Program-made: the position numbers and the translations under genes
Part shown: positions 15,151 through 23,580 of the stretch, in pieces
How the letters are laid out: the number at the start of each line of letters is the position of its first letter
Numbering within the stretch: position 1 is the stretch's first letter
Source of the DNA: DUVY01 sp036562755
GTDB lineage: Bacteria; Bacillota; Clostridia; Christensenellales; DUVY01
Length of the DNA: 30,606 bases
Reading direction: 5' to 3'
Assembly (NCBI GenBank): GCA_036562755.1
Contig: DATCJN010000032.1
Coordinates: 1-30,606 of the forward strand
Notes under the pieces: generated by a model
What the model was told of the DNA's origin: nothing
The model's database searches: none
What the model saw: only the letters and a program-made list of their open reading frames with translations

Positions 15151-16950
15151 ATGGCAAAAGTAATAGGAATCGACCTTGGAACTACTAACTCTTGCGTAGC
15201 CGTTATGGAAGGCGGCGAACCCGTAGTTATACCCAATTCGGAAGGCTCCAGAACCACTCCTTCCGTAGTCGGCTTTACCAAAGACGGCGAAAGACTTGTA
15301 GGTCAAATAGCCAAAAGACAGGCGATAGCCAATCCCGATAGGACTATCATTTCTATCAAAAGGGATATGGGCACCAATAGAAAGATCAAAATCGACGATA
15401 AAGAATATACGCCTCCCGAAATCTCGGCGATGATTTTGCAAAAACTAAAGGCCGACGCCGAGGCGTATTTGGGAACTAAGGTAACCCAGGCGGTCATTAC
15501 CGTTCCCGCGTATTTCTCCGACTCCCAACGCCAAGCAACTAAGGACGCGGGTCGCATAGCCGGTTTGGAGGTTTTAAGAATTATCAACGAGCCTACGGCG
15601 GCTTCGTTAGCTTACGGCCTTGACAAAGCTAAGGACAAAAACGCAAAAATTCTAGTCTATGACTTAGGCGGCGGCACGTTTGACGTATCCATTCTTGAAA
15701 TAGGCGACGGCGTGTTCGAAGTTTTGGCAACCGCGGGCGACAACAAATTAGGCGGCGACGACTACGACAACGAGATTATCAAGTGGATAATAGACACCTT
15801 CAAGAAAGAAACGGGCATTGACCTAAGCGGCGACCGTATGGTAATGCAAAGATTAAAGGATGCCGCCGAAAAAGCTAAGATAGAGTTAAGCAGCGTGCTA
15901 AAGACCAATATCAGCCTGCCTTTTATTACGGCGGACGCAAGCGGGCCTAAGCATATTGATTATGAACTGACTCGCGCTAAATTTGAGCAAATGACCGCTT
16001 ACCTAACCGAAAAGACTCTGACCGCTATGAAAAGAGCGCTTGAAGACTCCGGACTTTCGATTAACGACATAGACAAAGTCATACTCGTAGGCGGTTCTAC
16101 CAGAATGCCCGCCGTAATCGAAACCGTCAAGAAGTTTACGGGCAAAGAACCGTTTAAGGGCATCAACCCCGACGAGTGCGTAGCAATAGGCGCGGCTATC
16201 CAAGCGGGCGTTTTGGCGGGCGAAGTTAAGGACGTGTTGCTGCTAGACGTTACGCCGCTTTCGCTTGGTATCGAGACCATGGGCGGAATTTTCACCAAGA
16301 TAATAGAGAGAAACACCACCATTCCTACCCGCAAGTCCCAGATCTTCTCGACGGCTACCGACAATCAGCCTTCGGTTGAAATCCACGTCTTGCAGGGCGA
16401 AAGAGAGCTTGCCGCTTACAACAAGACTTTGGGCAGGTTTGAGTTAACGGGCATTCCGCCCGCTCCCAGAGGCGTGCCTCAAATAGAAGTTACCTTTGAT
16501 ATAGACGCCAACGGTATCGTTCACGTTACCGCAAAAGACAAAGGCACGGGCAAAGAGCAGTCCATCTCGATAACCGCTTCTTCCAACCTCTCCGAAGAAG
16601 AAATTCAAAAGGCTATCGAGGACGCTAAGAAATACGAAGAAGAAGACAAAAAGAGAAAAGAGCTCGTCGAACTCAAGAACCAAGCCGATACTGTCGTATT
16701 CGGCATAGAAAGATTTGTAAACGAGAACGGCGACAAGGTAAGCGCCGACGAAAAAGAAAGACTTACCAAAGCCGCAGAGAATCTAAAAGAAGCTATAAAG
16801 AGCGACGACAAAGAAAAGATTGAAGCGGCCATGAACGAAACCCAAAAGACCACATCGGAGATATTTACGAAGTTCTATCAACAGGCGGGGGCTAACAACG
16901 CGTCCGGCGAAGGAATCAATCCCGACATCCACGACGCGCCCCAAAACTAA
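15151..16950 (+). CDS. dnaK: Chaperone DnaK (Hsp70)
   Basis: A 599-aa Hsp70. All three family signatures are visible: IDLGTTNSCVAV near residue 6, VYDLGGGTFDVSIL near 168, and VILVGGSTRMPAVIE near 310. The ATPase domain is followed by the substrate-binding beta domain (LLLDVTPLSLGIETMGG onward) and helical lid. The C-terminus is short, ending GEGINPDIHDAPQN, without the acidic EEVK-type tail usual in bacterial DnaK. AAGGAGA precedes the ATG. It works with GrpE and DnaJ encoded on either side. Confidence 0.98.
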   Translation: MAKVIGIDLGTTNSCVAVMEGGEPVVIPNSEGSRTTPSVVGFTKDGERLVGQIAKRQAIANPDRTIISIKRDMGTNRKIKIDDKEYTPPEISAMILQKLKADAEAYLGTKVTQAVITVPAYFSDSQRQATKDAGRIAGLEVLRIINEPTAASLAYGLDKAKDKNAKILVYDLGGGTFDVSILEIGDGVFEVLATAGDNKLGGDDYDNEIIKWIIDTFKKETGIDLSGDRMVMQRLKDAAEKAKIELSSVLKTNISLPFITADASGPKHIDYELTRAKFEQMTAYLTEKTLTAMKRALEDSGLSINDIDKVILVGGSTRMPAVIETVKKFTGKEPFKGINPDECVAIGAAIQAGVLAGEVKDVLLLDVTPLSLGIETMGGIFTKIIERNTTIPTRKSQIFSTATDNQPSVEIHVLQGERELAAYNKTLGRFELTGIPPAPRGVPQIEVTFDIDANGIVHVTAKDKGTGKEQSISITASSNLSEEEIQKAIEDAKKYEEEDKKRKELVELKNQADTVVFGIERFVNENGDKVSADEKERLTKAAENLKEAIKSDDKEKIEAAMNETQKTTSEIFTKFYQQAGANNASGEGINPDIHDAPQN

Positions 16951-16969
16951 AATATAAAAAGAGTGCTAA

Positions 16970-18079
16970 ATGGCTAAATCGTATTACGATATATTAGGCG
17001 TTTCCAAAACCGCGACCGAGGCGGAAATAAAATCGGCATATAGAAAGCTTGCCAAGCAGTATCACCCGGACTTGCATCCGGGCGACAAAGAGGCCGCCGA
17101 AAAGTTTAAGGAAATCAACGAAGCCTACGAGGTTCTAAGCGACTCTCAAAAACGCGCCAATTACGACAGGTTCGGCACCGCCGATCCCGGCGCGGGAGCG
17201 GGCTTTGATTTTAGCAACTTTGGCGGCTTCTCAAGCGGCGGCTTTACGGGCGGCATTTTTGAGGACATTATCAATATGTTCACTGGCAGCGATACTACCC
17301 AGCGTCCCCAAAGCCGTCCGTCAGATATTTCCGTAAGCATTACTTTGACCTTTGAGGAAGCGTTTTTCGGCACGAGTAAGGATATATCCATTCAGCGCAC
17401 CGAGCGTTGCGAAGAATGTCACGGCACGGGCGCAAAGGGCGGCACGGAATATACCGTTTGCCCCGAATGCAAAGGTTCGGGACGCGTTCAATACGCGCAA
17501 AATACGCTGTTTGGCCGCATAGTAAACACCCGCGCTTGCGCTTCTTGCGGCGGCACGGGCAAAAAGATAAAACACGTTTGCCCCGAATGCAAAGGCAAAG
17601 GCACGGTAAAGCGCACCCGCAACCTAAAAGTCAATATCCCCGCCGGCATAGACAACGGCCAGATTATGACCGTTCAAAACGAGGGCAACGGCGTGGCGGA
17701 TTCAAGCTTAAGGGGCAATTTGGTAATCGCCGTTACCGTCTTGCCGCATAAGCTGTTTACCCGAAAGGGCTATGACTTGTACGCCGACATACCCATAGCC
17801 TTTACCCAGGCGCTACTGGGCGATAAAATAAAAATCAAAACCTTAAAGGGCGAGATTACTTTGACCATACCCGAAGGCACCCAAACCAACACGGTGTTTA
17901 AGATGCGCGGCGAGGGTATGAAGATGTTAAGGAGGGACGCCTACGGCGACCTTTATCTAAAAGTAATAGTCGAACTGCCCAAAAACTTAAAAGGCGAGCA
18001 AAGAGAGCTTATCAAAAACTTGCATAAGATGATAAGCGAAAATCAATACGAAAAAGCCAAAGATTATTTAAACAATTAA
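16970..18079 (+). CDS. dnaJ: Chaperone DnaJ (Hsp40, type I)
   Basis: A 369-aa class A J-protein. The J domain (1-70) has the HPD motif at 32-34, which stimulates DnaK ATPase. A Gly/Phe-rich linker (~73-105) follows. Four CxxCxGxG zinc-finger repeats are intact: CEECHGTG (147), CPECKGSG (164), CASCGGTG (190) and CPECKGKG (204). The C-terminal substrate-binding domains are complete. It begins 19 nt after dnaK and is the last gene of the heat-shock operon; a terminator follows. Confidence 0.98.
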   Translation: MAKSYYDILGVSKTATEAEIKSAYRKLAKQYHPDLHPGDKEAAEKFKEINEAYEVLSDSQKRANYDRFGTADPGAGAGFDFSNFGGFSSGGFTGGIFEDIINMFTGSDTTQRPQSRPSDISVSITLTFEEAFFGTSKDISIQRTERCEECHGTGAKGGTEYTVCPECKGSGRVQYAQNTLFGRIVNTRACASCGGTGKKIKHVCPECKGKGTVKRTRNLKVNIPAGIDNGQIMTVQNEGNGVADSSLRGNLVIAVTVLPHKLFTRKGYDLYADIPIAFTQALLGDKIKIKTLKGEITLTIPEGTQTNTVFKMRGEGMKMLRRDAYGDLYLKVIVELPKNLKGEQRELIKNLHKMISENQYEKAKDYLNN

Positions 18080-18105
18080 TGTCCCCCCACAATCGCCATA
18101 CATAT

Positions 18106-18140
18106 AAAAAAACCCAATCATTAATGATTGCGGTTTTTTT
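18106..18140 (+). terminator. Terminator of the heat-shock operon
   Basis: An A-rich left arm with AATCATT pairs with AATGATT and a GG-T7 right arm (18106-18140). The arms contain a small internal mismatch. The hairpin separates dnaJ from prmA. Confidence 0.88.
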
Positions 18141-18199
18141 ATATATTTTTTTGCTCGTTTGTGATAAGATAAAAATATTAAAAAGCGGGAATAAATCTA

Positions 18200-19102
18200 A
18201 TGAAATATAAAGAATTGACGGTTATTACTACCCATGATTACGCCGAAATAGTGGCGGCGGTTTTGGGCGAAAACAACTACGAAGGCGTAGCCGTGTATGA
18301 CAAGCAGGACTATTTGGAACTAAAAGACAAGGGGCTTTGGGACTATGCCGACGACAGCCTAAAAAACCAAACCGACCAAGTCTATGTCGTCGCGTATTTT
18401 TACCCCGATAGCAATATAGACGAATATTTGGAAGAGCTAAAACGCCTCAAAAGCATCAACCCTGAATTTGAGTATTCGGTAAATATATCTATAAAAGACG
18501 ACAGCTCCTACCGCGACGAATGGAAAAAATATTTTAAGCCCATAGAGTTTGAAAAGCTTGCTGTCGTGCCGCAATGGATTGACGACTACAAAACGGACAA
18601 GCCCGTCATTTACATCAATCCTTCTATGGCGTTTGGCACAGGCGCGCACCAGACTACCAGAATGTGTCTGGAGGCGATGCAAAAAATAGCTTTAAAAGAC
18701 AAAACAGTAATGGACGTAGGCTGCGGAAGCGGAATATTGGGCTTAGGCGCTCTTGCCTTAGGCGCGCGCGAAGTCATAATGATAGACAACGACCAATCCG
18801 CCATAAAGGTTTCGGAAGAAAACCTGCAATACAACGGCTTAGAAGACAAAGCCCTACTGGTTTTGGGAACTTTAGATAAGGTGGATACAAAAGCGGATAT
18901 AATTTTTGCCAACATTACGGCGGATATTTTGATAAGCATAAAAGATTTATTATTTGACAGATTAAAAAGCGGCGGGCTGTTGATTTTGAGCGGTATAATT
19001 AACTTAAAACTCGCCGAGTTAAAAGAGGCGTTTAATAACTTTGAACTGATAGAACAAAACACAATGGACGACTGGCACAGTCTTATATACAAAAAAGGAT
19101 AA
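18200..19102 (+). CDS. prmA: Ribosomal protein L11 methyltransferase
   Basis: A 300-aa enzyme that trimethylates L11 with SAM. The N-terminal L11-binding domain (about 1-95) is followed by AFGTGAHQTT (144-153), the PrmA signature, and the SAM-binding motif DVGCGSGILGLGALALGA (172-189). FANITADIL near 235 fits the NI.A post-motif IV of this family. The Shine-Dalgarno is weak (CGGGAA). It lies after the dnaJ terminator and is the first of four tightly packed genes (3 nt before rsmE). The dnaJ-prmA-rsmE-mtaB order is widespread in Firmicutes. Confidence 0.95.
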   Translation: MKYKELTVITTHDYAEIVAAVLGENNYEGVAVYDKQDYLELKDKGLWDYADDSLKNQTDQVYVVAYFYPDSNIDEYLEELKRLKSINPEFEYSVNISIKDDSSYRDEWKKYFKPIEFEKLAVVPQWIDDYKTDKPVIYINPSMAFGTGAHQTTRMCLEAMQKIALKDKTVMDVGCGSGILGLGALALGAREVIMIDNDQSAIKVSEENLQYNGLEDKALLVLGTLDKVDTKADIIFANITADILISIKDLLFDRLKSGGLLILSGIINLKLAELKEAFNNFELIEQNTMDDWHSLIYKKG

Positions 19103-19105
19103 TAT

Positions 19106-19840
19106 ATGTCAAAAAGGTTTTTTGCGGATTACACCGAGGACGATGTAATTATTTTAAAAGACCAAGAACACCACCATTTAGCCAACGTTGTCAGGCTCAA
19201 AGCGGGCGACCAGGTAACCGTTTGCTTTAACGACGGCTACGACAACATATGCGAAATAGTGGAAATCAAAAAAAACCACGCCGTTTTAAAAATTTTATCC
19301 AGAGAAAAAAATATTAACGAAGCAGGCATAGACCTAACGCTTTTTCAAGCCGCGCCCAAGGGCGATAAACTTGATTTAATCGTTCAAAAATGCGTTGAGC
19401 TTGGGGTGAACAAAATTGTCCCGTTTTTATCCCAATTTACCCAAGTAAAAGAACACAGCGTTAAAACGGACAGACTCAACAAAATCGCGCTTGAAGCCGC
19501 AAAGCAATGCGGGCGCGCCGTGGTTCCCCGGGTGGAAAAGACATATAAGTTTGCCGAAATTTTACCGCGTCTAAAAGAATTTGATTTAGTCCTAATGCCT
19601 TACGAGCTTGAAACCCAACAAGACATAAAGACCGCCCTAGAGGGCGCTGTCGGCAAACAAAAAATCGCCATAATCATAGGCTCGGAGGGCGGTTTTAGCC
19701 AGGAAGAAGTGGATCTGGCCAAGGAGTATAACGCCCAAACGGTAACTTTGGGCAACAGAATATTAAGGGCGGAGACGGCTGCGATTAGCGTTGCGGCCAT
19801 AGTAATGTATCAGCTTGACCAAATGAAAAAAGGAGAATAA
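19106..19840 (+). CDS. rsmE: 16S rRNA m3U1498 methyltransferase
   Basis: A 244-aa SPOUT methyltransferase that methylates U1498 of 16S rRNA. The N-terminal PUA-like domain includes QEHHHLANVVRLKAGD (25-40). The knotted C-terminal domain has QKCVELGVNKIVPF, IIGSEGGFSQEEVDLA and LGNRILRAETAA, the three RsmE hallmarks. It begins 3 nt after prmA, and its stop shares one base with the mtaB start (TAATG), so the genes are probably cotranslated. Confidence 0.95.
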   Translation: MSKRFFADYTEDDVIILKDQEHHHLANVVRLKAGDQVTVCFNDGYDNICEIVEIKKNHAVLKILSREKNINEAGIDLTLFQAAPKGDKLDLIVQKCVELGVNKIVPFLSQFTQVKEHSVKTDRLNKIALEAAKQCGRAVVPRVEKTYKFAEILPRLKEFDLVLMPYELETQQDIKTALEGAVGKQKIAIIIGSEGGFSQEEVDLAKEYNAQTVTLGNRILRAETAAISVAAIVMYQLDQMKKGE

Positions 19841-21075
19841 TGAAAGCCGTAATATATACTTTAGGGTGCAAGACTAACCAATACGAAGCGGGAGCGGTCG
19901 CAAAACTGCTTTTAGAGCACGGCTATGAAGTGACCGACGTTTTTGAAAAGGCTGATTTATATATAATCAACACATGCGCGGTTACCGCCGAGGCGGAGCG
20001 AAAGTCGCGCCAAATGGCGCGCAGAGTAAACGCGGTTTCGCCGTATTCGGACGTAATCGTGCTGGGCTGCGCAGCCCAAAACGCCGCGAAGAGCTTTTTG
20101 GAAATTCCCAACGTGGCGGCCATCGGAGGCATAGGCGGCAAGGTCGATATAGTCCGAAGATATCTGCAGGGCGAGCGTAAGTTTACCGATATTTTTATCA
20201 GCAAGACATACGAAGACCAGGAAGTCGCTCAAAGCCGAACCCGAAGCTATATAAAGGTTCAAGACGGCTGCAATAAATTCTGTTCGTATTGCATAGTGCC
20301 TCTATTGCGGGGCAGAAGCCGTTCGCGCGATATAGACAGCGTAATTCGCGAAATCCAAACCAGCGGCTCAAAAGAAATAGTTCTGGGCGGCATAGATTTG
20401 TCGGACTATAACTATAACGGGCTTACATTGGTAGATTTAATAAGGCGGATAGGCAAGCTGGGTCCCAGAATCAGGATAAGCTCTTTAGGCGTAAAAGCGG
20501 TAACCCAGGAGCTTATAGACGCGATGAAAGAGGGCAATTACTGCCCGCATTTCCACCTGTCTATCCAGAGCGGAAGCGACCAGGTGCTAAAAAACATGAA
20601 CAGGCGCTACACCGGCGAGGATATTATAGCCGCCTGCGACCTAATAAGAAAAAACTTTCCCCGCGCAGGCATCACATCTGACATAATTGCGGGCTTTCCG
20701 CTGGAGACGGACGAAAACCACCAAGAAACCTTGCGGACGCTGGAGAGAGCGGGTTTGACTTATATGCACATCTTCCCGTATTCCGCCCGCCCCAACACGC
20801 GCGCGGCGGCCATGCCCCAGGTGGATAAAGCGACCAAGCGCGCCAGGGTAAAAGATTTGGAAGCCTTGAGGGAAAAATTGTTCGCGCGATTTATTGAAAG
20901 CGAGCAGGGGCAAATCAGCGAAGTAATTACCGAGCAAGAAGAAGAGGGCTTTATGACGGGCCATACCCAAAATTATTTAAAAGCGTATTTGGATATAGAC
21001 ACTCCGCGCGATCGACTAGTAAAAATCAAAATAGGCCAAAGATTTAAAGACGGCGTCAAAGGAATTCTGGTATAA
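19840..21075 (+). CDS. mtaB: tRNA t6A37 methylthiotransferase MtaB
   Basis: A 411-aa radical-SAM methylthiotransferase that converts t6A to ms2t6A at tRNA position 37. The N-terminal UPF0004 domain carries the second cluster cysteines Cys10 (LGCKTNQYE), Cys46 (NTCAVTAEA) and Cys77 (LGCAAQ). The radical-SAM CxxxCxxC is CNKFCSYC (144-151). A TRAM-like RNA-binding tail occupies roughly the last 60 residues. CKTNQYE and the rsmE neighbour place it with MtaB rather than MiaB or RimO. Its ATG overlaps the rsmE stop. Confidence 0.95.
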   Translation: MKAVIYTLGCKTNQYEAGAVAKLLLEHGYEVTDVFEKADLYIINTCAVTAEAERKSRQMARRVNAVSPYSDVIVLGCAAQNAAKSFLEIPNVAAIGGIGGKVDIVRRYLQGERKFTDIFISKTYEDQEVAQSRTRSYIKVQDGCNKFCSYCIVPLLRGRSRSRDIDSVIREIQTSGSKEIVLGGIDLSDYNYNGLTLVDLIRRIGKLGPRIRISSLGVKAVTQELIDAMKEGNYCPHFHLSIQSGSDQVLKNMNRRYTGEDIIAACDLIRKNFPRAGITSDIIAGFPLETDENHQETLRTLERAGLTYMHIFPYSARPNTRAAAMPQVDKATKRARVKDLEALREKLFARFIESEQGQISEVITEQEEEGFMTGHTQNYLKAYLDIDTPRDRLVKIKIGQRFKDGVKGILV

Positions 21076-21100
21076 TATATTAAAAAAAAGGAGCGGTAAT

Positions 21101-21445
21101 ATGGATTGTATCTTTTGTAAAATTATAAAAGGCGAAATCCCTTCCCAAAAGGTTTACGAAGACGACAAGATGTTGATTTTTAAAGACATCGATCCCAAGG
21201 CAAAAATTCACCTTTTGGCTGTCCCTAAGCGCCATTACGGATTTTTGGAAGAAATGCAAGCCCAAGACAAAGAAGACATAGGCTATATTTTATCCAAGAT
21301 AGCCGCCCTAAAAGACGATTTAGGCTTGCAGGAGGGCTACAGACTTACCATAAATCAGGGCAAAGACGCAGGACAGACAGTTTTTCATCTGCATATACAC
21401 ATAATGGGCGGGCAATCTTTGGGCTGGCCGGATTTTAAAGAATAA
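21101..21445 (+). CDS. HIT family (HinT-like) purine nucleotide hydrolase
   Basis: A 114-aa histidine-triad protein. CIFCKIIKGEIPSQKVYED is the N-terminal signature with Cys3/Cys6 of the zinc-binding branch, and HLHIHIM (96-102) is the catalytic HxHxHxx triad. HinT-type proteins hydrolyse purine nucleoside phosphoramidates such as aminoacyl-adenylates. GGAGCGG precedes the ATG. It is 25 nt after mtaB and likely ends that operon. Confidence 0.93.
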   Translation: MDCIFCKIIKGEIPSQKVYEDDKMLIFKDIDPKAKIHLLAVPKRHYGFLEEMQAQDKEDIGYILSKIAALKDDLGLQEGYRLTINQGKDAGQTVFHLHIHIMGGQSLGWPDFKE

Positions 21446-21468
21446 TTTATAAAGATATTTACTTTTGT

Positions 21469-21497
21469 TTGACTATTTAAATCATATATTATAAAAT
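21469..21497 (+). promoter_or_regulatory. Sigma-A promoter of rpsU
   Basis: TTGACT (21469-21474) and TAAAAT (21492-21497) are 17 bp apart. Confidence 0.7.
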
Positions 21498-21508
21498 AAA
21501 AAAGGCTT

Positions 21509-21540
21509 CTCTCCAAAAATGTTTTTTTATTTTTGGCGAG
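21509..21540 (+). promoter_or_regulatory. Hairpin in the rpsU leader
   Basis: CTC-CCAAAAAT (21509-21520) pairs with ATTTTTGG-GAG (21529-21540) around a GTTTTTTT loop, with one mismatch. It starts at about +5 of the predicted transcript and lies 37 nt before the rpsU start. It could stabilise the mRNA 5' end or bind a protein; no match to a named leader is claimed. Confidence 0.5.
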
Positions 21541-21577
21541 GAAATTTATCCGTTTGCGGAAAGGAGGTCGAGAAAGG

Positions 21578-21760
21578 ATGTCAACCGTCAAAGTCACTGA
21601 TAAAGAGACTATTGATGATGCTATAAAACGCTGGAAAAGAAAGTGCCAAAAAGACAATATAATCAGCGACCTTCGGCGCAAAGAACACTATGAAAAACCT
21701 AGTGTTCGCCGCAAGAAGAAAAAAGAGGCTGCTAAAAAGCGTAAAGCAAAAGCAAGATAA
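21578..21760 (+). CDS. rpsU: Ribosomal protein S21
   Basis: A 60-aa basic small-subunit protein. The start is the ATG at 21578, behind AAGGAGG (21561) and AGAAAGG; longer in-frame readings from 21533 would add a non-conserved stretch. Family blocks are IDDAIKRWKRKCQKDNIISDLRRKEHY (split as IDDAIKRWKRKCQ and ISDLRRKEHYEKPS), and the C-terminus is the usual Lys/Arg tail. It has its own promoter and terminator, so it is monocistronic. Confidence 0.95.
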   Translation: MSTVKVTDKETIDDAIKRWKRKCQKDNIISDLRRKEHYEKPSVRRKKKKEAAKKRKAKAR

Positions 21761-21782
21761 TTAATAGTTTTTAATTGATTAC

Positions 21783-21824
21783 AAAAGACCAAATTCATTA
21801 GATGATTTTGGTCTTTTATTTTTT
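21783..21824 (+). terminator. Terminator of rpsU
   Basis: AAAAGACCAAA (21783-21793) pairs with 21807-21817, with an inner TCAT/ATGA extension, then ATTTTTT. Confidence 0.92.
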
Positions 21825-21856
21825 ATACTAATATTCATAATAAAGGGGCGGAAAAT

Positions 21857-22273
21857 ATGAGAGGAAAAAAGGAAAAGGGCGAATTAAGAAAGCTGGCGCA
21901 GAGCGCAAAATCCAGACTAAAGAGCGGATATTGGACGGCCATCAAGCAGGAGCGCGAACTGGCCCGCCAAAGAGCTATGGAAGAGGGCAGAACCTCTACC
22001 ATTGACGAGTATTACAAAAGCAAGCACGATCGAGAGATTAAGGCGACTATAAACAGCGTCAACAACTCCGATGAACTTTTATATAAAAAGGTGTGCGAGA
22101 TACTGGACACAGACGAGGACATAATTAACCCCGTCAACAGCCTAATAGACAAAGAAAAATACGAGCAGATGGATTTTGCGTCCAGGCAGAGATATTTGCT
22201 GATGCTGATGTCCAAGTATTCCGAGCTAAAAGAGCGGTATTACCGCGAAAAGCAGCTTTTAAAAAACAGTTGA
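21857..22273 (+). CDS. Charged helical protein of unknown function
   Basis: A 138-aa cytosolic protein not recognised. It is Lys/Arg/Glu-rich and predicted nearly all-helical. The N-terminal ~45 residues are basic (MRGKKEKGELRKLAQSAKSR), the middle carries TSTIDEYYKSKHDREIKAT, and the C-terminus is a coiled-coil-like LMSKYSELKERYYREKQLL. No metal, nucleotide or HTH motif was seen. A GGGGCGG run lies 5-11 nt before the ATG. It sits between rpsU and the infC operon; the infC promoter -35 box overlaps its TGA stop. The composition could fit nucleic-acid or ribosome binding, but that is a guess. Confidence 0.72.
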   Translation: MRGKKEKGELRKLAQSAKSRLKSGYWTAIKQERELARQRAMEEGRTSTIDEYYKSKHDREIKATINSVNNSDELLYKKVCEILDTDEDIINPVNSLIDKEKYEQMDFASRQRYLLMLMSKYSELKERYYREKQLLKNS

Positions 22274-22298
22274 CAAAATAATTCATCTTATATAAAAT
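22270..22298 (+). promoter_or_regulatory. Sigma-A promoter of the infC operon
   Basis: TTGACA (22270-22275) and TAAAAT (22293-22298) are 17 bp apart. The -35 box contains the stop codon of the upstream gene. Confidence 0.85.
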
Positions 22299-22305
22299 AT
22301 TTTAG

Positions 22306-22414
22306 CAAGCAGAAGTTATCAGCTTCTCACCGGTTGGGATTACTCGAACCGCGTCAATATTAGTTTAATTGATATTGATTGTAGAGAGCAGGTAATTTTT
22401 GCCTGCTCTATTTT
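22306..22414 (+). promoter_or_regulatory. L20-type ribosomal protein leader with attenuator
   Basis: The leader contains AGAAG-TTATCAG-CTTCT then CACCGG (22311-22332), the recognisable core of the Firmicutes L20 leader. Further stems are CGGTT/AACCG (22331-22351) and TCAATAT/ATATTGA (22354-22378). The last stem AGAGCAGG (22385-22392)/CCTGCTCT (22402-22409) followed by ATTTT is a terminator. In related bacteria L20 binding to the leader favours termination before infC-rpmI-rplT (family knowledge). Confidence 0.82.
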
Positions 22415-22435
22415 ATTAATAGACGGAGGTAGGTT

Positions 22436-22954
22436 ATTTTTAAGGATCTAGAAATTAACGACAGAATCCGAGACCGCGAAGTCAGAGTAATAGACGAAGA
22501 CGGTCAACAGCTCGGTATAATGTCGCCGCATGAAGCGTTAAAAATCGCGGACCAAAAAAATCTTGATTTGGTAAAGGTATCGCCCACTGCCAATCCGCCG
22601 GTATGCAAAATTATGGATTATGGCAAGTATAGATTTGAGGCGACCAAAAAAGAAAAAGAATCCCGTAAGAACCAAAAAGTCAGCGAACTGAAAGAAATTT
22701 GGCTGTCCATGACCATCGACAAGCACGATTTAGAGACCAAGGCAAGACAAGCGGCCAAATTCATTAAAAACGGCGACAAAGTCAAAGTGTCGATAAGAAT
22801 GAGAGGACGGCAGCAAGCGTATTCTGATTTAGGCGTCGAAGTGATGGAAAAATTCTTCGAGTTGCTAAAAGACGTTGCCGTTATTGAAAAGAACGCGTAT
22901 AAGGAAGGCAGGAGCATTATAATGATGCTTGCGCCTATGAAAGCAGCAAAGTAA
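22436..22954 (+). CDS. infC: Translation initiation factor IF-3 with an AUU start
   Basis: A 172-aa protein when read from ATT at 22436, which is 5 nt after GGAGGT (22425-22430). The N-terminal block EINDRIRDREVRVIDEDGQQ is conserved IF-3 sequence and lies wholly upstream of the first in-frame ATG (22520), so the rare AUU start is the only reasonable choice. The N-domain, the KKEKESRKNQKVSELKEI linker and the C-domain (HDLETKARQAAKFIKNGDKV, then RMRGRQQA) are complete. IF-3 discriminates against non-AUG starts, so an AUU start permits autorepression, as shown in E. coli. First gene of the infC-rpmI-rplT operon. Confidence 0.95.
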   Translation: MFKDLEINDRIRDREVRVIDEDGQQLGIMSPHEALKIADQKNLDLVKVSPTANPPVCKIMDYGKYRFEATKKEKESRKNQKVSELKEIWLSMTIDKHDLETKARQAAKFIKNGDKVKVSIRMRGRQQAYSDLGVEVMEKFFELLKDVAVIEKNAYKEGRSIIMMLAPMKAAK

Positions 22955-22975
22955 TTTACGGAGGAATATATCGCT

Positions 22976-23170
22976 ATGCCCAAAATGAAAAGTCACAGCG
23001 GCGCTAAAAAGCGCTTTAGAGTAACAGGCAGCGGCAAATTAAAAAGAGGCCAACAAGGCAAAAACCATATTTTAACCAAAAAACGCCGCAAAACTATAAG
23101 AAATTTGCGTCAAACCGCATATGTAAGCGACACGCAAGCTGACACTATAAAGAAGTTGATTCAAGGTTAA
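22976..23170 (+). CDS. rpmI: Ribosomal protein L35
   Basis: A 64-aa basic large-subunit protein. PKMKSHSGAKKRFRVTGSGK and LTKKRRKTIRNLR are the family blocks. GGAGGAATATATCGCT precedes the ATG. It is 21 nt after infC and 14 nt before rplT. Confidence 0.97.
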   Translation: MPKMKSHSGAKKRFRVTGSGKLKRGQQGKNHILTKKRRKTIRNLRQTAYVSDTQADTIKKLIQG

Positions 23171-23184
23171 GGAGGCGCTAGAAA

Positions 23185-23538
23185 ATGAGGATTAAAAGAG
23201 CAGTTAATGCGGTTAAAAAGCGCAGAAAGATTTTAAGACTTGCAAAAGGTTATTTTGGCGGAAAGTCAAAACTATATAGAGTAGCAAGACAAGCCGTTAT
23301 GAAATCCTTAACATATGCCTATATAGGCAGAAGATTAAGAAAGAGAGATTTCAGAAAGCTTTGGATTGCGCGTATTAATGCTGCGGCCAGACTCAACGGC
23401 CTAAGCTACAGCCGTTTCATGTACGGTCTAAAGAACGCAGGAATTAATCTAAACCGCAAGATGTTGGCTGATTTGGCGGTCAACGACGCGGCGGCGTTCT
23501 CGGCGCTCGCTGAAAAAGCTAAAGCCGCATTGAAATAA
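23185..23538 (+). CDS. rplT: Ribosomal protein L20
   Basis: A 117-aa large-subunit assembly protein. RIKRAVNAVKKRRKILRLAK, GYFGGKSKLYRVARQAVMKS and RKLWIARINAAARLNGLSYS are conserved. AAGGAGG precedes the ATG. It is also the likely ligand of the leader at 22306-22414. A terminator follows 7 nt after the stop. Confidence 0.97.
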   Translation: MRIKRAVNAVKKRRKILRLAKGYFGGKSKLYRVARQAVMKSLTYAYIGRRLRKRDFRKLWIARINAAARLNGLSYSRFMYGLKNAGINLNRKMLADLAVNDAAAFSALAEKAKAALK

Positions 23539-23545
23539 CAAAAAA

Positions 23546-23576
23546 AAGCCCATAATTACTTATGGGCTTAATTTTT
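23546..23576 (+). terminator. Terminator of infC-rpmI-rplT
   Basis: AAGCCCATAA (23546-23555) pairs with TTATGGGCTT (23560-23569), loop TTAC, then AATTTTT. It ends 4 nt before the next start codon. Confidence 0.9.
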
Positions 23577-23580
23577 AATT

